Positions 33,813 to 43,033 of a stretch of DNA of 64,000 bases are shown here, piece by piece. Source of the stretch: Bacteroidota bacterium (GTDB taxonomy: Bacteria; Bacteroidota; Bacteroidia; Bacteroidales; VadinHA17). Location of the stretch: the NCBI GenBank assembly GCA_022561875.1, contig JADFQJ010000005.1, forward strand, positions 16,461-80,460, given 5' to 3'. The position numbers and the translations under genes are program-made. How positions within the stretch are numbered: position 1 is the stretch's first letter; each line of letters opens with the position of its first letter. A model generated the notes under the pieces. That model was not told where the DNA came from. It made no database searches and saw only the letters and a list, made by a program, of their open reading frames with translations.

Positions 33813-35539
33813 ATGAAACAACTATAATTGAAGTAAAAGAACTGAGCATTTCATTTCCAAACGGAGAAGAAGAAAATCATGTACTTAAAAATATCAGCTT
33901 TTCCATTTCAAAAGGGAAATGCACCGGCATTCTTGGTGAGTCAGGTTCCGGTAAAACAATGACTGCTCTTGCGATAATGAATCTCCTGCCACCCGGTGCA
34001 AATATTACTTCAGGTGAAATATTATTTTACCCATCCGGTAAAGAAGCTCTGGATCTGTTAAGAACCTCCTATAGATCACTAATGCCAATTCGGGGCAACA
34101 GGATTTCAATAATCTTTCAGGAACCTATGTCTTCTTTGAATCCTGTTCATTCATGCGGCAGACAGGTTGATGAAATTTTATGCCGCCATCTGAGTATTTC
34201 CTCAAAAAAGGCAAAAAAAAGGACTCTTGACCTGTTTCGTGAGGTTCATTTACAGGACCCGGAAAGAACATATTCAAGCTATCCCTATCAACTCTCAGGA
34301 GGACAGCAACAAAGAGTAATGATTGCCATGGCAGTTGCTTGCAAGCCCGATCTTCTTATTGCAGATGAACCTACTACGGCGCTGGATGTGACAGTTCAAA
34401 AAAACATTATTTCCCTCCTCAACGATTTAAGAGCAAAATATCATATCTCCCTTCTTTTCATTTCACATGATATTGGAGTCCTGAACGAGGTTGCTGATGA
34501 TATTATAGTAATGTACCAGGGTGAAATTGTCGAAACAGGACCAATATCCAGGGTATTAACATCTCCGGAACACCTGTATACTAAGGGACTCTCGGCTTGC
34601 AGACCCGGATTATCCACAAGGCTATACAGACTTCCTTCTGTATCCGGCTTTTCCTCCATTACGCATAGCGAGATAAATCAAAAAGCAGTTCCTGAAAATA
34701 GCTGTAAGTCTGATCAAACAAGAAAGCAACGGCATATTGCAATATATTCGGCAGAACCACTTCTAAGAGTAAGGGATTTAAAAGTAGATTTCCCTGTTTC
34801 CCGGAATTTCTTCGGGAAGGTTGTTAAACAATTCACTGCAGTTAACAACATTAGTTTTGACCTGTTCCGTGGAGAAACCCTGGGTGTTGTCGGGGAATCG
34901 GGCTGTGGAAAAACCACTCTGGGAAGGTCAATACTAAACTTGATTGAATCGTCACAAGGAACAATCGAATATAATGGGAAACAAATTTCTTCAACCGGTA
35001 AGAAAATGTGGAATGAATTACGAAAAAAAATCCAGATAATTTTTCAGGATCCGTATTCATCCCTTAATCCACGTCTGACAGTTGGCAAAACCATACTTGA
35101 ACCTATGAGAGTCCACGGAATCCTTTCAACAGAGAAGGAACGAAAGTCAAGGATGATCGAATTGCTTAATAAGGTCAATCTTGACCCACTATATGCCAAT
35201 CGTTTCCCTCATGAACTTTCAGGGGGTCAACGTCAAAGGATCAGTATCGCCAGGGCCATTGCCCTTGAACCTGAATTTATTATTTGCGATGAAGCAGTAT
35301 CATCCCTTGATGTTTCAATCCAGGCTCAGGTGTTAAACCTGCTTAATGATCTGAAAGAGGATTTCGGACTTACATATATTTTTATTTCACATGATCTTGC
35401 AGTAGTAAAATATATGTCAGACAGAATTATGGTTATGAAAGATGGTGCGCTGGTGGAAATTGGTGAATCTGATAAAATTTACCAATCCCCTTCAGATGAA
35501 TACACAAAAAAGCTGATCGAATCTATTCCCGGGTCCTAA
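33809..35539 (+). CDS. tandem ABC ATPase, oligopeptide/dipeptide type (DppD-DppF fusion)
   Basis: 576 residues with two complete nucleotide-binding domains. Domain 1 has GESGSGKTM, LSGGQQQR and ADEPTTALDV. Domain 2 has GESGCGKTTLG, LSGGQRQR and CDEAVSSLDVS, where Glu is retained. YejF/GsiA-type proteins of this form drive peptide or murein-peptide importers at the inner membrane. No permease or binding protein is adjacent, so the partner must be elsewhere. The start is GTG inside the radA stop. The stop overlaps the PBP1A stop tail-to-tail by three bases (CTAA). Confidence 0.9.
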   Translation: MNETTIIEVKELSISFPNGEEENHVLKNISFSISKGKCTGILGESGSGKTMTALAIMNLLPPGANITSGEILFYPSGKEALDLLRTSYRSLMPIRGNRISIIFQEPMSSLNPVHSCGRQVDEILCRHLSISSKKAKKRTLDLFREVHLQDPERTYSSYPYQLSGGQQQRVMIAMAVACKPDLLIADEPTTALDVTVQKNIISLLNDLRAKYHISLLFISHDIGVLNEVADDIIVMYQGEIVETGPISRVLTSPEHLYTKGLSACRPGLSTRLYRLPSVSGFSSITHSEINQKAVPENSCKSDQTRKQRHIAIYSAEPLLRVRDLKVDFPVSRNFFGKVVKQFTAVNNISFDLFRGETLGVVGESGCGKTTLGRSILNLIESSQGTIEYNGKQISSTGKKMWNELRKKIQIIFQDPYSSLNPRLTVGKTILEPMRVHGILSTEKERKSRMIELLNKVNLDPLYANRFPHELSGGQRQRISIARAIALEPEFIICDEAVSSLDVSIQAQVLNLLNDLKEDFGLTYIFISHDLAVVKYMSDRIMVMKDGALVEIGESDKIYQSPSDEYTKKLIESIPGS

Positions 35540-37890
35540 TAAATTCTCTCATCAAACGGGTCATAATCGTCCAGTGGATGTGCTTTTTTGTATTGGTCAC
35601 AATCGAGTTCAATATTAAAAACACGGGGGGGGTCAAAAACATCTTCAATCGTCACACTCAAACTATCATTATAAATCTTTTGCATATAAAGTCCGAATAC
35701 CGGAAGAGCCATATTTGCTCCTGCTCCGAGTCCCAGACGCTCAAAATGGACCGACCTGTCCGGCCAGCCTGCCCATATTCCCGTAACCAATTTTGGGGTC
35801 ACTCCTATAAACCAACCATCAGATTGATTCTGGGTAGTACCTGTTTTCCCTCCGATCTCATTCATTAGCGCGTATTTCCAGCGCAATCTTCTGCCGGTGC
35901 CTTCCTTAACAACTCCCTGCAGTAAATTCAGCATAAGATAAGCGTTTGCTTCACTTACAGCTTCATTAAATGACGGTTTGAATATTGAAATAAGGTTACC
36001 GTCTTTATCTTCAATTCTGGTAACAAAAATTGGCCTGATATGAACCCCTTTGTTTGCAAAAGTACCATAGCCACCAACCATTTCATACAGAGAAATCTCT
36101 GAAGTTCCAAGAAAAATTGAAGGCACGGGATCGATAAAGCTACGAATACCCATTTTCTGCATTACATCCCTAACTGACTGGGGATTAAATCGTTTTATCA
36201 GCCATGCTGAAATATAATTCTCGGAATGTGCCAGTCCCCACTTCAGGGATACCATTTTTCCCCAATAATTTCTGGGTCCGGTACTGCGAGGACGCCAGAC
36301 AGAATCATTCACAATAAAAGTTTGTGGCACGTTTGGGACCTGATAACAGGGTGAATACCCATCCTGCATTGCAAGAGTATATAAGAAAGGTTTTATAATA
36401 CTGCCAATCTGCCGTTTTTGATTGGTTACTGCATCATATTTAAAGTATTTAAAATCAGGACCACCAACATAAGCTTTCACATATCCTGTTTGAGGGTCTA
36501 TTGACATCAATCCTGCCCTGATATAATACTTATAATATCTGATAGAATCAATGGGTGTCATAACTGTATCAATCTCTCCATCCCAGGAAAAAACCTTCAT
36601 CTCCACCGGCTTATTAAAGGATGCGTTAATTGAATCTTCAGAAACCCCGGCATTCCTTAATTTTCTGTAGCGCTCGGTACGATGGGTGGAAATTTCCATC
36701 AGATAACTGATTTCCTTACTGTTCAGATCATCAGAAAATGGCGGATTCCGGTAATTTTCTGCTGAAGCCATAAAAGCTTCCTGAAGATCCTGACCCAGAT
36801 GCTCTCTTACAGCTTCTTCAGCATATTTTTGCATAGTGGAATTAACCGTAGAAAAAATCTTCAGACCATCACGATACAGGTTATATTCTGCCCCGTCAGG
36901 CTTAGTGTTTTTAGAACACCATCCATAAAGAGGATTATTCTCCCATTGATATTTTGCTTCTTCATACTGTTCTTCAGTAAAAAAATATCTTCGCTCAGGT
37001 TTGGATCTGCTCATGATTATGCGCAGGTATTCCCTGAAGTAGGTAGCTAACCCCAGGTTATGACTTTGCTTTGTAAAATCAAGTTCGATTGGCAGGGTTT
37101 TAACCGAGTCATACAGTTCTTTTTTCATATACCCGTATTTTACCATCTGTGAAAGCACAATATTCCTCCTGTGAAGAATCTTATCATATCTTCTGAGAGG
37201 ATTATAATAAGCCGGGTTTTTCACCATGCCCACCAACATGGCTGCTTCTTCAATCTTCAGGGAATCCGGGGAGGTATTAAAATAAATCGAGGCTGCCGAA
37301 TGTATTCCCACCGCTTGATAAAGGAAATCAAACACATTCAGATACATTGTTATTATCTCATTTTTGGTATAGCTCTTTTCTAATTTTACTGCTGTCACCC
37401 ATTCTTTGAATTTTGTAATACCCAAATTAAACATTCTCACCAGGGCAAGTTTGTAGGTTGTAGTATCGCGTGGGAAAAGATTTTTTGCCAGTTGCTGTGT
37501 AATAGTACTTCCTCCTCCAGCGCTCGATTCTCCTTGTAATAATGTTTTGTATATTACCCTGCCCAAACCTCTGATGTCGATACCGGAGTGTTTATAAAAT
37601 CTGATGTCTTCTGTAGCAATCAGTGCATCAATAATATACGGAGATATTTTATCTATACTAGTCCATGTTCTGTTTTTAATGTAGTATTTTCCCAGCAATT
37701 TCCCATCTTCAGACCATACTTCCGAAGCCAGATCATTCTCCGGATTCTCAAGCTGTACAAAAGATGGCATAGGACCGAAAACATCAAATGAAATCAGGAC
37801 AAACAGAAAAGTGATACAGACAAACGGGAAGGAAAAAATTCCCCAAACCCAATATAGGTATTTCTTGTATTTTGATTTTGCAGAAGCCAT
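35536..37890 (-). CDS. penicillin-binding protein 1A (class A, bifunctional)
   Basis: 784-residue peptidoglycan synthase: an N-terminal membrane anchor (residues ~12-35), a GT51 glycosyltransferase domain (ATEDIRFYKHSGIDIRG with the catalytic Glu, GGSTITQQLAKNLF), and a transpeptidase domain with SxxK in IGSIIKPFLY, SxN in AHSENYISAW and KTG in GGKTGTTQNQSDGWF. All catalytic residues are present. The C-terminus ends YDPFDERIY. It is divergent from topA across a 227-base spacer containing an AAAGTTAAAAGTT inverted repeat. Confidence 0.95.
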   Translation of the reverse strand: MASAKSKYKKYLYWVWGIFSFPFVCITFLFVLISFDVFGPMPSFVQLENPENDLASEVWSEDGKLLGKYYIKNRTWTSIDKISPYIIDALIATEDIRFYKHSGIDIRGLGRVIYKTLLQGESSAGGGSTITQQLAKNLFPRDTTTYKLALVRMFNLGITKFKEWVTAVKLEKSYTKNEIITMYLNVFDFLYQAVGIHSAASIYFNTSPDSLKIEEAAMLVGMVKNPAYYNPLRRYDKILHRRNIVLSQMVKYGYMKKELYDSVKTLPIELDFTKQSHNLGLATYFREYLRIIMSRSKPERRYFFTEEQYEEAKYQWENNPLYGWCSKNTKPDGAEYNLYRDGLKIFSTVNSTMQKYAEEAVREHLGQDLQEAFMASAENYRNPPFSDDLNSKEISYLMEISTHRTERYRKLRNAGVSEDSINASFNKPVEMKVFSWDGEIDTVMTPIDSIRYYKYYIRAGLMSIDPQTGYVKAYVGGPDFKYFKYDAVTNQKRQIGSIIKPFLYTLAMQDGYSPCYQVPNVPQTFIVNDSVWRPRSTGPRNYWGKMVSLKWGLAHSENYISAWLIKRFNPQSVRDVMQKMGIRSFIDPVPSIFLGTSEISLYEMVGGYGTFANKGVHIRPIFVTRIEDKDGNLISIFKPSFNEAVSEANAYLMLNLLQGVVKEGTGRRLRWKYALMNEIGGKTGTTQNQSDGWFIGVTPKLVTGIWAGWPDRSVHFERLGLGAGANMALPVFGLYMQKIYNDSLSVTIEDVFDPPRVFNIELDCDQYKKAHPLDDYDPFDERIY

Positions 37891-37892
37891 AG

Positions 37893-37970
37893 AGTTGAAA
37901 GTTAATAAAGTTAAAAGTTTGTAAAGTTGAACGCTTCCTTTTAACCTTCAACTTTTAACTTTTAACTTTC
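37893..37970. repeat. GTTAAAAGTT inverted repeat in PBP1A-topA spacer
   Basis: GAAAGTTAATAAAGTTAAAAGT on the left is matched by the complementary CAACTTTTAACTTTTAACTTTC on the right, with GTTGAACGCTTCC between. It starts two bases upstream of the PBP1A ATG, so it would form a hairpin in the PBP1A leader. It may be a dispersed repeat or a regulatory structure. Confidence 0.55.
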
Positions 37971-38026
37971 TTCCGATTTATTTGCATCAAAAATAGTAAA
38001 ACTTTATTGAATATATTATTCGAAAT

Positions 38027-38058
38027 TTTGAACTTAGCGCACTATTTATATTACTTTG
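38027..38058 (+). promoter_or_regulatory. candidate topA promoter
   Basis: TTTG (38027-38030), 20 bases, then TTACTTTG (38051-38058), one base away from TAnnTTTG. The topA ATG lies 60 bases downstream. Confidence 0.45.
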
Positions 38059-38117
38059 TGGAAATTTTAACTGAATAATCTTATTCAAAATTTATGAATT
38101 AATCCGACTTCCATAGA

Positions 38118-40451
38118 ATGATTGAAAATTTAGTTATTGTTGAGTCTCCGGCGAAAGCAAAAACCATAGAAAAATTTCTTGGCAGCGACTTTATGGTTAA
38201 ATCCTGTTTCGGTCATGTTCGTGACCTGTCGAAGAAAAATTTCGGTATCGAAATCGAAAATAATTATTCTCCCCAATATATAATAACAGAGGATAAGAAA
38301 AAAATTGTCGGCGAATTAAGAAAGCTGGTAAAAGAATCCACAGTTGTATGGCTTGCAACTGATGAAGACCGTGAAGGAGAAGCTATTGCCTGGCATCTGT
38401 CAGAGATATTGAAATTACCGGCTGAAAACACCAAACGTATTGTTTTCCATGAAATTACAAAGGATGCCATACGGAAAGCCGTAGATAATCCCAGGGGAAT
38501 AAACAAGGATCTTGTAAATGCACAGCAGGCACGCAGGATTTTAGACCGGCTTGTGGGTTTTGAATTGTCGCCTGTTTTGTGGAAAAAAATTCAGCCTAAA
38601 CTATCAGCAGGCAGGGTTCAATCAGTCGCAGTCAGATTATTAGTTGAAAGAGAAAGAGAGGTTCTTCATTTTAAACCGGAATCAAAATTTAAAGTGTATG
38701 GAACCTTTAGCTTTTCTGATAATAATGGGAAAAAAGGAGAGCTCAAAGCAGAAATTCCTGATCGTTTCCCTGGTCCTGATGAAGCAAAAGAATTCCTAAA
38801 CCTTTGTAAAGATGCAGATTTTAAGGTTGTTGATATTACGACCAAACCGTCCCGGAAATCTCCTGCTCCCCCCTTTACAACCTCAACCCTGCAACAGGAA
38901 GCCAGCAAAAAACTGGGGTTTTCAGTATCCCAAACCATGTCGGTTGCACAAAAACTATATGAAGCCGGTTTTATTACTTATATGAGAACTGATTCTTTTA
39001 ACCTCTCAGGTCTTGCTCTGGCAAGCGCGCGCAAAACAATAATTGAAAAGTTCGGAGAAAAATACGCCAAAACCCGTAAATATAAAACAAAAGTAAAAGG
39101 AGCACAGGAGGCACACGAAGCTGTCAGACCAACATATTTTCAAAATAATACAATTAATGGAAACCATTCCGAACAAAGGCTTTATGAATTAATATGGAAA
39201 CGTACTATTGCATCTCAAATGAGTGAAGCACAACTCGAAAAAACCACCGTAACTATCGATGTTCCCAATAGTGACAAGAAATTTATTGCCTCCGGAGAAG
39301 TAATAAAATTTGACGGGTTTTTAAAAATCTATATGGAATCGGGAAATGATAAGTCTGATGATTCTGCAAAAGGATTGCTCCCCCCAGTCAGCGCCGGGCA
39401 AAGTTTGAATTATGAAACTATCAGCGCCAATGAACGGTTCTCAACTTCACCCCCGAGATATACTGAAGCAAGCCTTGTAAAAAAACTTGAAGAACTTGGT
39501 ATTGGCCGCCCTTCCACCTATGCTCCGACAATTTCCACTATCCAGCAGAGAGGTTATGTGCTCAAAGAAGATCGTCCGGGTTTTAACAGAACAGTCAGGA
39601 TAATTTCAATATCGGAAGGGAAATTGGAAGAGAAAACCAAAACTGAAACAGCAGGTACAGAGAAGAAGAAATTGTTCCCAAAAGATATCGGAATGGTTGT
39701 AAATGATTTTCTTCTCGAGCATTTCAGAGATGTCCTGGATTACAATTTTACTGCTTCTGTAGAAAAAGAATTTGATGAAATTGCCGCAGGGAAATTAGAC
39801 TGGACTGAAATGATTGATAACTTTTATAAACCATTCCATGTAAAAGTTGAGAAAAGTCTTGCCGATTCGATAAAGAAAACCGGTGAGCGACAACTTGGTA
39901 AAGACCCTGAAACAGGAAAACCGGTTACAGTTAAAATCGGCAAATATGGCCCCATGGTTCAACTGGGTGATAGCAATAAAGATGAAAAACCCAGGTTTGC
40001 CAGTCTGATGAAAGGGCAGATTATTGAAACAATTACACTCGAAGAAGCCCTTGAATTATTCAAACTCCCGAGAACCATTGGTGATTTTGAAGGGAAAGAT
40101 TTAGTGATTGGAGTTGGCAGATACGGACCGTATCTTCGTCATGATGGCAAGTTTTTTTCGCTTATGAAAGGTACAGACGACCCAATGACTATTATTAAAT
40201 CAAGAGCCATAGAACTGATCGATGAAAACAGGAAAATTGAAAATAAACGGGTCATTAAAAATTTTTCCGCCGACCCTGACATGAAAGTTCTTAGTGGACG
40301 TTATGGTCCTTATATTTCTTATAAAAAGAAAAACTTCAGAATACCCCGGAAAAAAGATCCTGAATCCCTTACATATGACGATTGTATGAAAATTATTGAA
40401 GAGGGACAAAAGAAAGAAAGGCAAAAGGCAAAAGGCAAAAGGCAAAAGTGA
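38118..40451 (+). CDS. topA: DNA topoisomerase I
   Basis: Type IA enzyme relaxing negative supercoils, 777 residues. The Toprim start ESPAKAKTIEKFLG, ATDEDREGEAIAWHL (metal-binding acids), the active-site Tyr in FITYMRTDSFNLSG, and RPSTYAPTISTIQQRGYV are present. Instead of zinc fingers the C-terminus has Toprim_C repeats (KYGPMVQLG, GRYGPYLRHDGKFFSL, GRYGPYISYKKKNF). The last ~12 residues (KKERQKAKGKRQK) are encoded by an AGGCAAA tandem repeat that continues into the spacer, so the extreme C-terminus has been rewritten by repeat growth. Confidence 0.97.
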   Translation: MIENLVIVESPAKAKTIEKFLGSDFMVKSCFGHVRDLSKKNFGIEIENNYSPQYIITEDKKKIVGELRKLVKESTVVWLATDEDREGEAIAWHLSEILKLPAENTKRIVFHEITKDAIRKAVDNPRGINKDLVNAQQARRILDRLVGFELSPVLWKKIQPKLSAGRVQSVAVRLLVEREREVLHFKPESKFKVYGTFSFSDNNGKKGELKAEIPDRFPGPDEAKEFLNLCKDADFKVVDITTKPSRKSPAPPFTTSTLQQEASKKLGFSVSQTMSVAQKLYEAGFITYMRTDSFNLSGLALASARKTIIEKFGEKYAKTRKYKTKVKGAQEAHEAVRPTYFQNNTINGNHSEQRLYELIWKRTIASQMSEAQLEKTTVTIDVPNSDKKFIASGEVIKFDGFLKIYMESGNDKSDDSAKGLLPPVSAGQSLNYETISANERFSTSPPRYTEASLVKKLEELGIGRPSTYAPTISTIQQRGYVLKEDRPGFNRTVRIISISEGKLEEKTKTETAGTEKKKLFPKDIGMVVNDFLLEHFRDVLDYNFTASVEKEFDEIAAGKLDWTEMIDNFYKPFHVKVEKSLADSIKKTGERQLGKDPETGKPVTVKIGKYGPMVQLGDSNKDEKPRFASLMKGQIIETITLEEALELFKLPRTIGDFEGKDLVIGVGRYGPYLRHDGKFFSLMKGTDDPMTIIKSRAIELIDENRKIENKRVIKNFSADPDMKVLSGRYGPYISYKKKNFRIPRKKDPESLTYDDCMKIIEEGQKKERQKAKGKRQK
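40420..40450 (+). repeat. AGGCAAA tandem repeat at the topA 3' end
   Basis: AGGCAAAAGGCAAAAGGCAAA-type 7-base units repeat about four times across the last codons of topA, and the TGA stop follows directly. The same AGGCAAAAG words belong to the low-complexity spacer vocabulary seen elsewhere. Confidence 0.7.
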
Positions 40452-40740
40452 AGAGAGAAGAAAAAGAAAAGTCAACAGTCGGCAGTCAGCAATCGGCATA
40501 TCGGCAGTTAGCAGTTGGCAAAGAATTAAAACAAGCAAATTTAAAGAAAGAAAAAAGAAAAATGCCACTAAGACACAAAAACACAAAGATTCACAAAGAG
40601 CAGACACTCAATATTTTATACTTATTGAGTTCTTTGAGTCTTCATGCCTTCGTGGCTATAATTACTTTTATGAGTGGACACAACCAGTAACCGGTAACAT
40701 TTTAGTCACTTTTAACTTTATACATTTTTATCTTTTACCC
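40452..40740. repeat. repeat-filled spacer: TCGGCAGT words and a GCCACTAAG inverted repeat
   Basis: 289 bases before the arginase-like gene. First come inverted TGCCGACT-family words (CAGTCGGCAGTCAGCAATCGG). Then GCCACTAAGACACAAA (40564) is mirrored by TCATGCCTTCGTGGC (ending 40656), an imperfect palindrome of the common CACTAAGACACAAAG type. The long ORF in the track from 40396 runs through all this and is not translated sequence. Confidence 0.65.
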
Positions 40741-41901
40741 ATGGACCTGAATTATTATTTCGATCCTGTAAGTCTGGACAAACCAGGTTTTGAGTTGCTG
40801 CCACCACGTGCTTTATTCAGCAGGAACATCAGTATCCATACACCTAACACACCCGTTGACAAGCTTAATAATTATGATGTTGCAATTGTGGGAGTACCTG
40901 AAGACCGCAATTCCCCTAATAAGGGCTGCTCTCAAGGCCCTGACAAAATAAGAGCCTCGTTATATCAGCTCTCAAAACCGAAGAAAAAATTCAGAATTAT
41001 TGATTTGGGAAATATTAAACAGGGAGAAGAGGTCGATGATACCTACTTTGCATTACGGGATGTGGTTTCAGAACTTCTGCAACAAAAGGTATTCCCTATT
41101 GTAATTGGGGGAAGCCAGGATCTGACGTATGGGGTTTTTAATGCATACGAGAAGAAAGATGCTTTATTGAACCTGGTAACTATCGACTCCAGGATAGATT
41201 GGAAAAATGATCCTGGACAAATCACTTCACAGAACTATCTTGACCAAATCATTTCCCGAAAAGACAGACTTGTACAATACTTTAATATTGGACACCAGGA
41301 CTATTTCACTGATAAAAAGTTATTAAATCAACTCCGTAAAAAATATTTTGACTCATTCCGCATTGGAATGGTAAGGTCAGACATTAAAGAAATGGAACCG
41401 GTATTGAGGGATGCTCATATTGTTAGTCTTGATATTGGTTCCGTAAGGCAATCTGATGCGCCGGGGCACTTTAACCCTTCACCAAACGGTTTTTACGGTG
41501 AAGAGATCTGCCAACTGGCAAAATATGCGGGACTAAGTGACAACCTGCAGGTTTTTGGTATTTTTGAAACCAACCCCACCCTGGATATAAATAACCAATC
41601 TTCCCGGCTGGCAGCACAGATCATTTGGTATTTATTCGAAGGGATGACACAAAAGATTGTTGAAAACCCGGCTGAGCGAAACGGACGGTTTACAAAGTAT
41701 ATAGTAAATTTGAGTGGCGTTGGAAAAGATATTGTTTTTTACAAAAGTAATCAGACTGAAAGGTGGTGGCTGAAAATTCCTGCTCGAAAAACCAATTCGG
41801 CAAAGCCGGAATTCATCGCCTGCACCTATGAAGACTATGTTAAAGCCAGCAGTCAGGAAATACCAGACCGTTGGTGGAAAGCATTCCAGAAACAAGGATA
41901 A
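40741..41901 (+). CDS. arginase/formimidoylglutamase-fold protein, probably non-catalytic
   Basis: 386 residues from the ATG at 40741 (MDLNYYFDPVSLDK). The ureohydrolase fold is recognisable (AIVGVPEDRNSPNKGCSQGPD, VIGGSQDLTYG, FETNPTLDINNQSSRLAAQ), but the manganese ligands are eroded: the GGxH His is Gln126, DAHxD reads D149-S-R-I-D153 (His to Arg), and DxD reads D231-I-G233. Three of six ligands are thus lost, so hydrolysis is unlikely. It stands directly ahead of porP-gldKLMN, and I recall the same topA/arginase-like/secretion order in other Bacteroidota. A structural or regulatory role in type IX secretion is possible but unproven. Confidence 0.8.
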   Translation: MDLNYYFDPVSLDKPGFELLPPRALFSRNISIHTPNTPVDKLNNYDVAIVGVPEDRNSPNKGCSQGPDKIRASLYQLSKPKKKFRIIDLGNIKQGEEVDDTYFALRDVVSELLQQKVFPIVIGGSQDLTYGVFNAYEKKDALLNLVTIDSRIDWKNDPGQITSQNYLDQIISRKDRLVQYFNIGHQDYFTDKKLLNQLRKKYFDSFRIGMVRSDIKEMEPVLRDAHIVSLDIGSVRQSDAPGHFNPSPNGFYGEEICQLAKYAGLSDNLQVFGIFETNPTLDINNQSSRLAAQIIWYLFEGMTQKIVENPAERNGRFTKYIVNLSGVGKDIVFYKSNQTERWWLKIPARKTNSAKPEFIACTYEDYVKASSQEIPDRWWKAFQKQG

Positions 41902-42042
41902 TTGCCATTAATCAAATAAGATAAGGAATGGACAAAATTAATTGTATGTTTATAACTTGTTAATTTGATTGAAAATATTATTTTTACTTTTCAAACTTTA
42001 TTATTACAAAACAAGCATATTGCGAAAAAGGGGAGAAATAAG

Positions 42043-42987
42043 TTGGCAAAAAGAGTTAAAATAATTATACTTTTATTATCCGTCTCACTGATATGCCAGG
42101 GGCAACAGGATCCTCAAATCAGCCAGATCATGTTTAACCAGATGTTCATTAACCCTGGATATGCTGGAAGTAGTGACATGATCAGTATTGTAGCCCTGAA
42201 CCGTCAATCCTGGGTTGGGTTTGACGGAGCTCCCAAAACGACAGTTTTTCATGTAAATACCCCTTTTAACCTGTTTGGGATCAATAGCGGAGTCGGATTA
42301 TCACTAATGAGTGACCAGGCCGGTTTTGACGATAATATGAGTATCAATCTCTCTTACGCATACAAGATTGATATTGCATCAGGCAAACTGGGGATTGGTC
42401 TGTCCGTAGGCATGATGAACAAAACATTGGAACCCACATGGATAATCCCAACGAGCGATTACCATGAACCTGCCAGTATTGACCCGTTAATACCTGAGAA
42501 TAATGAAAGCTATGTCGCTTTTGATATGGGTTTTGGAGCATATTTTAAAACCCGCGAATTTTATATTGGAATATCATCAACCCATTTAAACGAAGCGAAA
42601 ATTAAATATTCCAAAGGAACTCCTTACCTTAAGAGACATTATTACTTTATTGCCGGTTACCATCTGCCAATTAACAATCCCATGATAGAGGTTACACCGT
42701 CAATTTACCTGTTTTCGGACGGAAGGATAACTCAGCTTAATATAAACACCAATGTTCAATACAATAAAAAAATATGGGGTGGCGTTACTTACAGAGCAGG
42801 AGATGCCATTATCGGGTTAGTAGGAATGGAGCTTTTCAACGGTGTCAGAGTTGGTTACGCTTACGACTTTGCAACTTCTGATATAAGAAAAAACAGTAGC
42901 GGAAGTCATGAATTAATGATGAGTTATAGCTTTAACCTTAGCTTTGACAGGAGTCCACAACGATACAAAAGTGTAAGATTTTTATGA
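42043..42987 (+). CDS. PorP/SprF family type IX secretion outer-membrane protein
   Basis: I chose the TTG at 42043, preceded by GGGGAGAAATAAG, because it yields a clean signal peptide (KRVKIIILLLSVSLICQG) and 314 residues; the track's start adds 26 untypical residues. The mature protein begins QQDPQISQIMFNQMFINPGYAGS, the PorP/SprF hallmark, and continues as amphipathic strands ending SFNLSFDRSPQRYKSVRFL, consistent with a beta-barrel. PorP-type barrels bind the PorK/PorN ring or partner with CTD adhesins. It heads the porP-gldK-gldL-gldM-gldN series. Confidence 0.9.
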   Translation: MAKRVKIIILLLSVSLICQGQQDPQISQIMFNQMFINPGYAGSSDMISIVALNRQSWVGFDGAPKTTVFHVNTPFNLFGINSGVGLSLMSDQAGFDDNMSINLSYAYKIDIASGKLGIGLSVGMMNKTLEPTWIIPTSDYHEPASIDPLIPENNESYVAFDMGFGAYFKTREFYIGISSTHLNEAKIKYSKGTPYLKRHYYFIAGYHLPINNPMIEVTPSIYLFSDGRITQLNINTNVQYNKKIWGGVTYRAGDAIIGLVGMELFNGVRVGYAYDFATSDIRKNSSGSHELMMSYSFNLSFDRSPQRYKSVRFL

Positions 42988-43033
42988 TTATTGGAAAAAA
43001 TTAATTTACTTGCACTATAAAACTTATATAGCC

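Noticed and set aside
40396-40740. N-terminal extension of the arginase-like ORF
   Set aside because: Translates topA's repeat tail and spacer repeats; family homology starts at the ATG at 40741.
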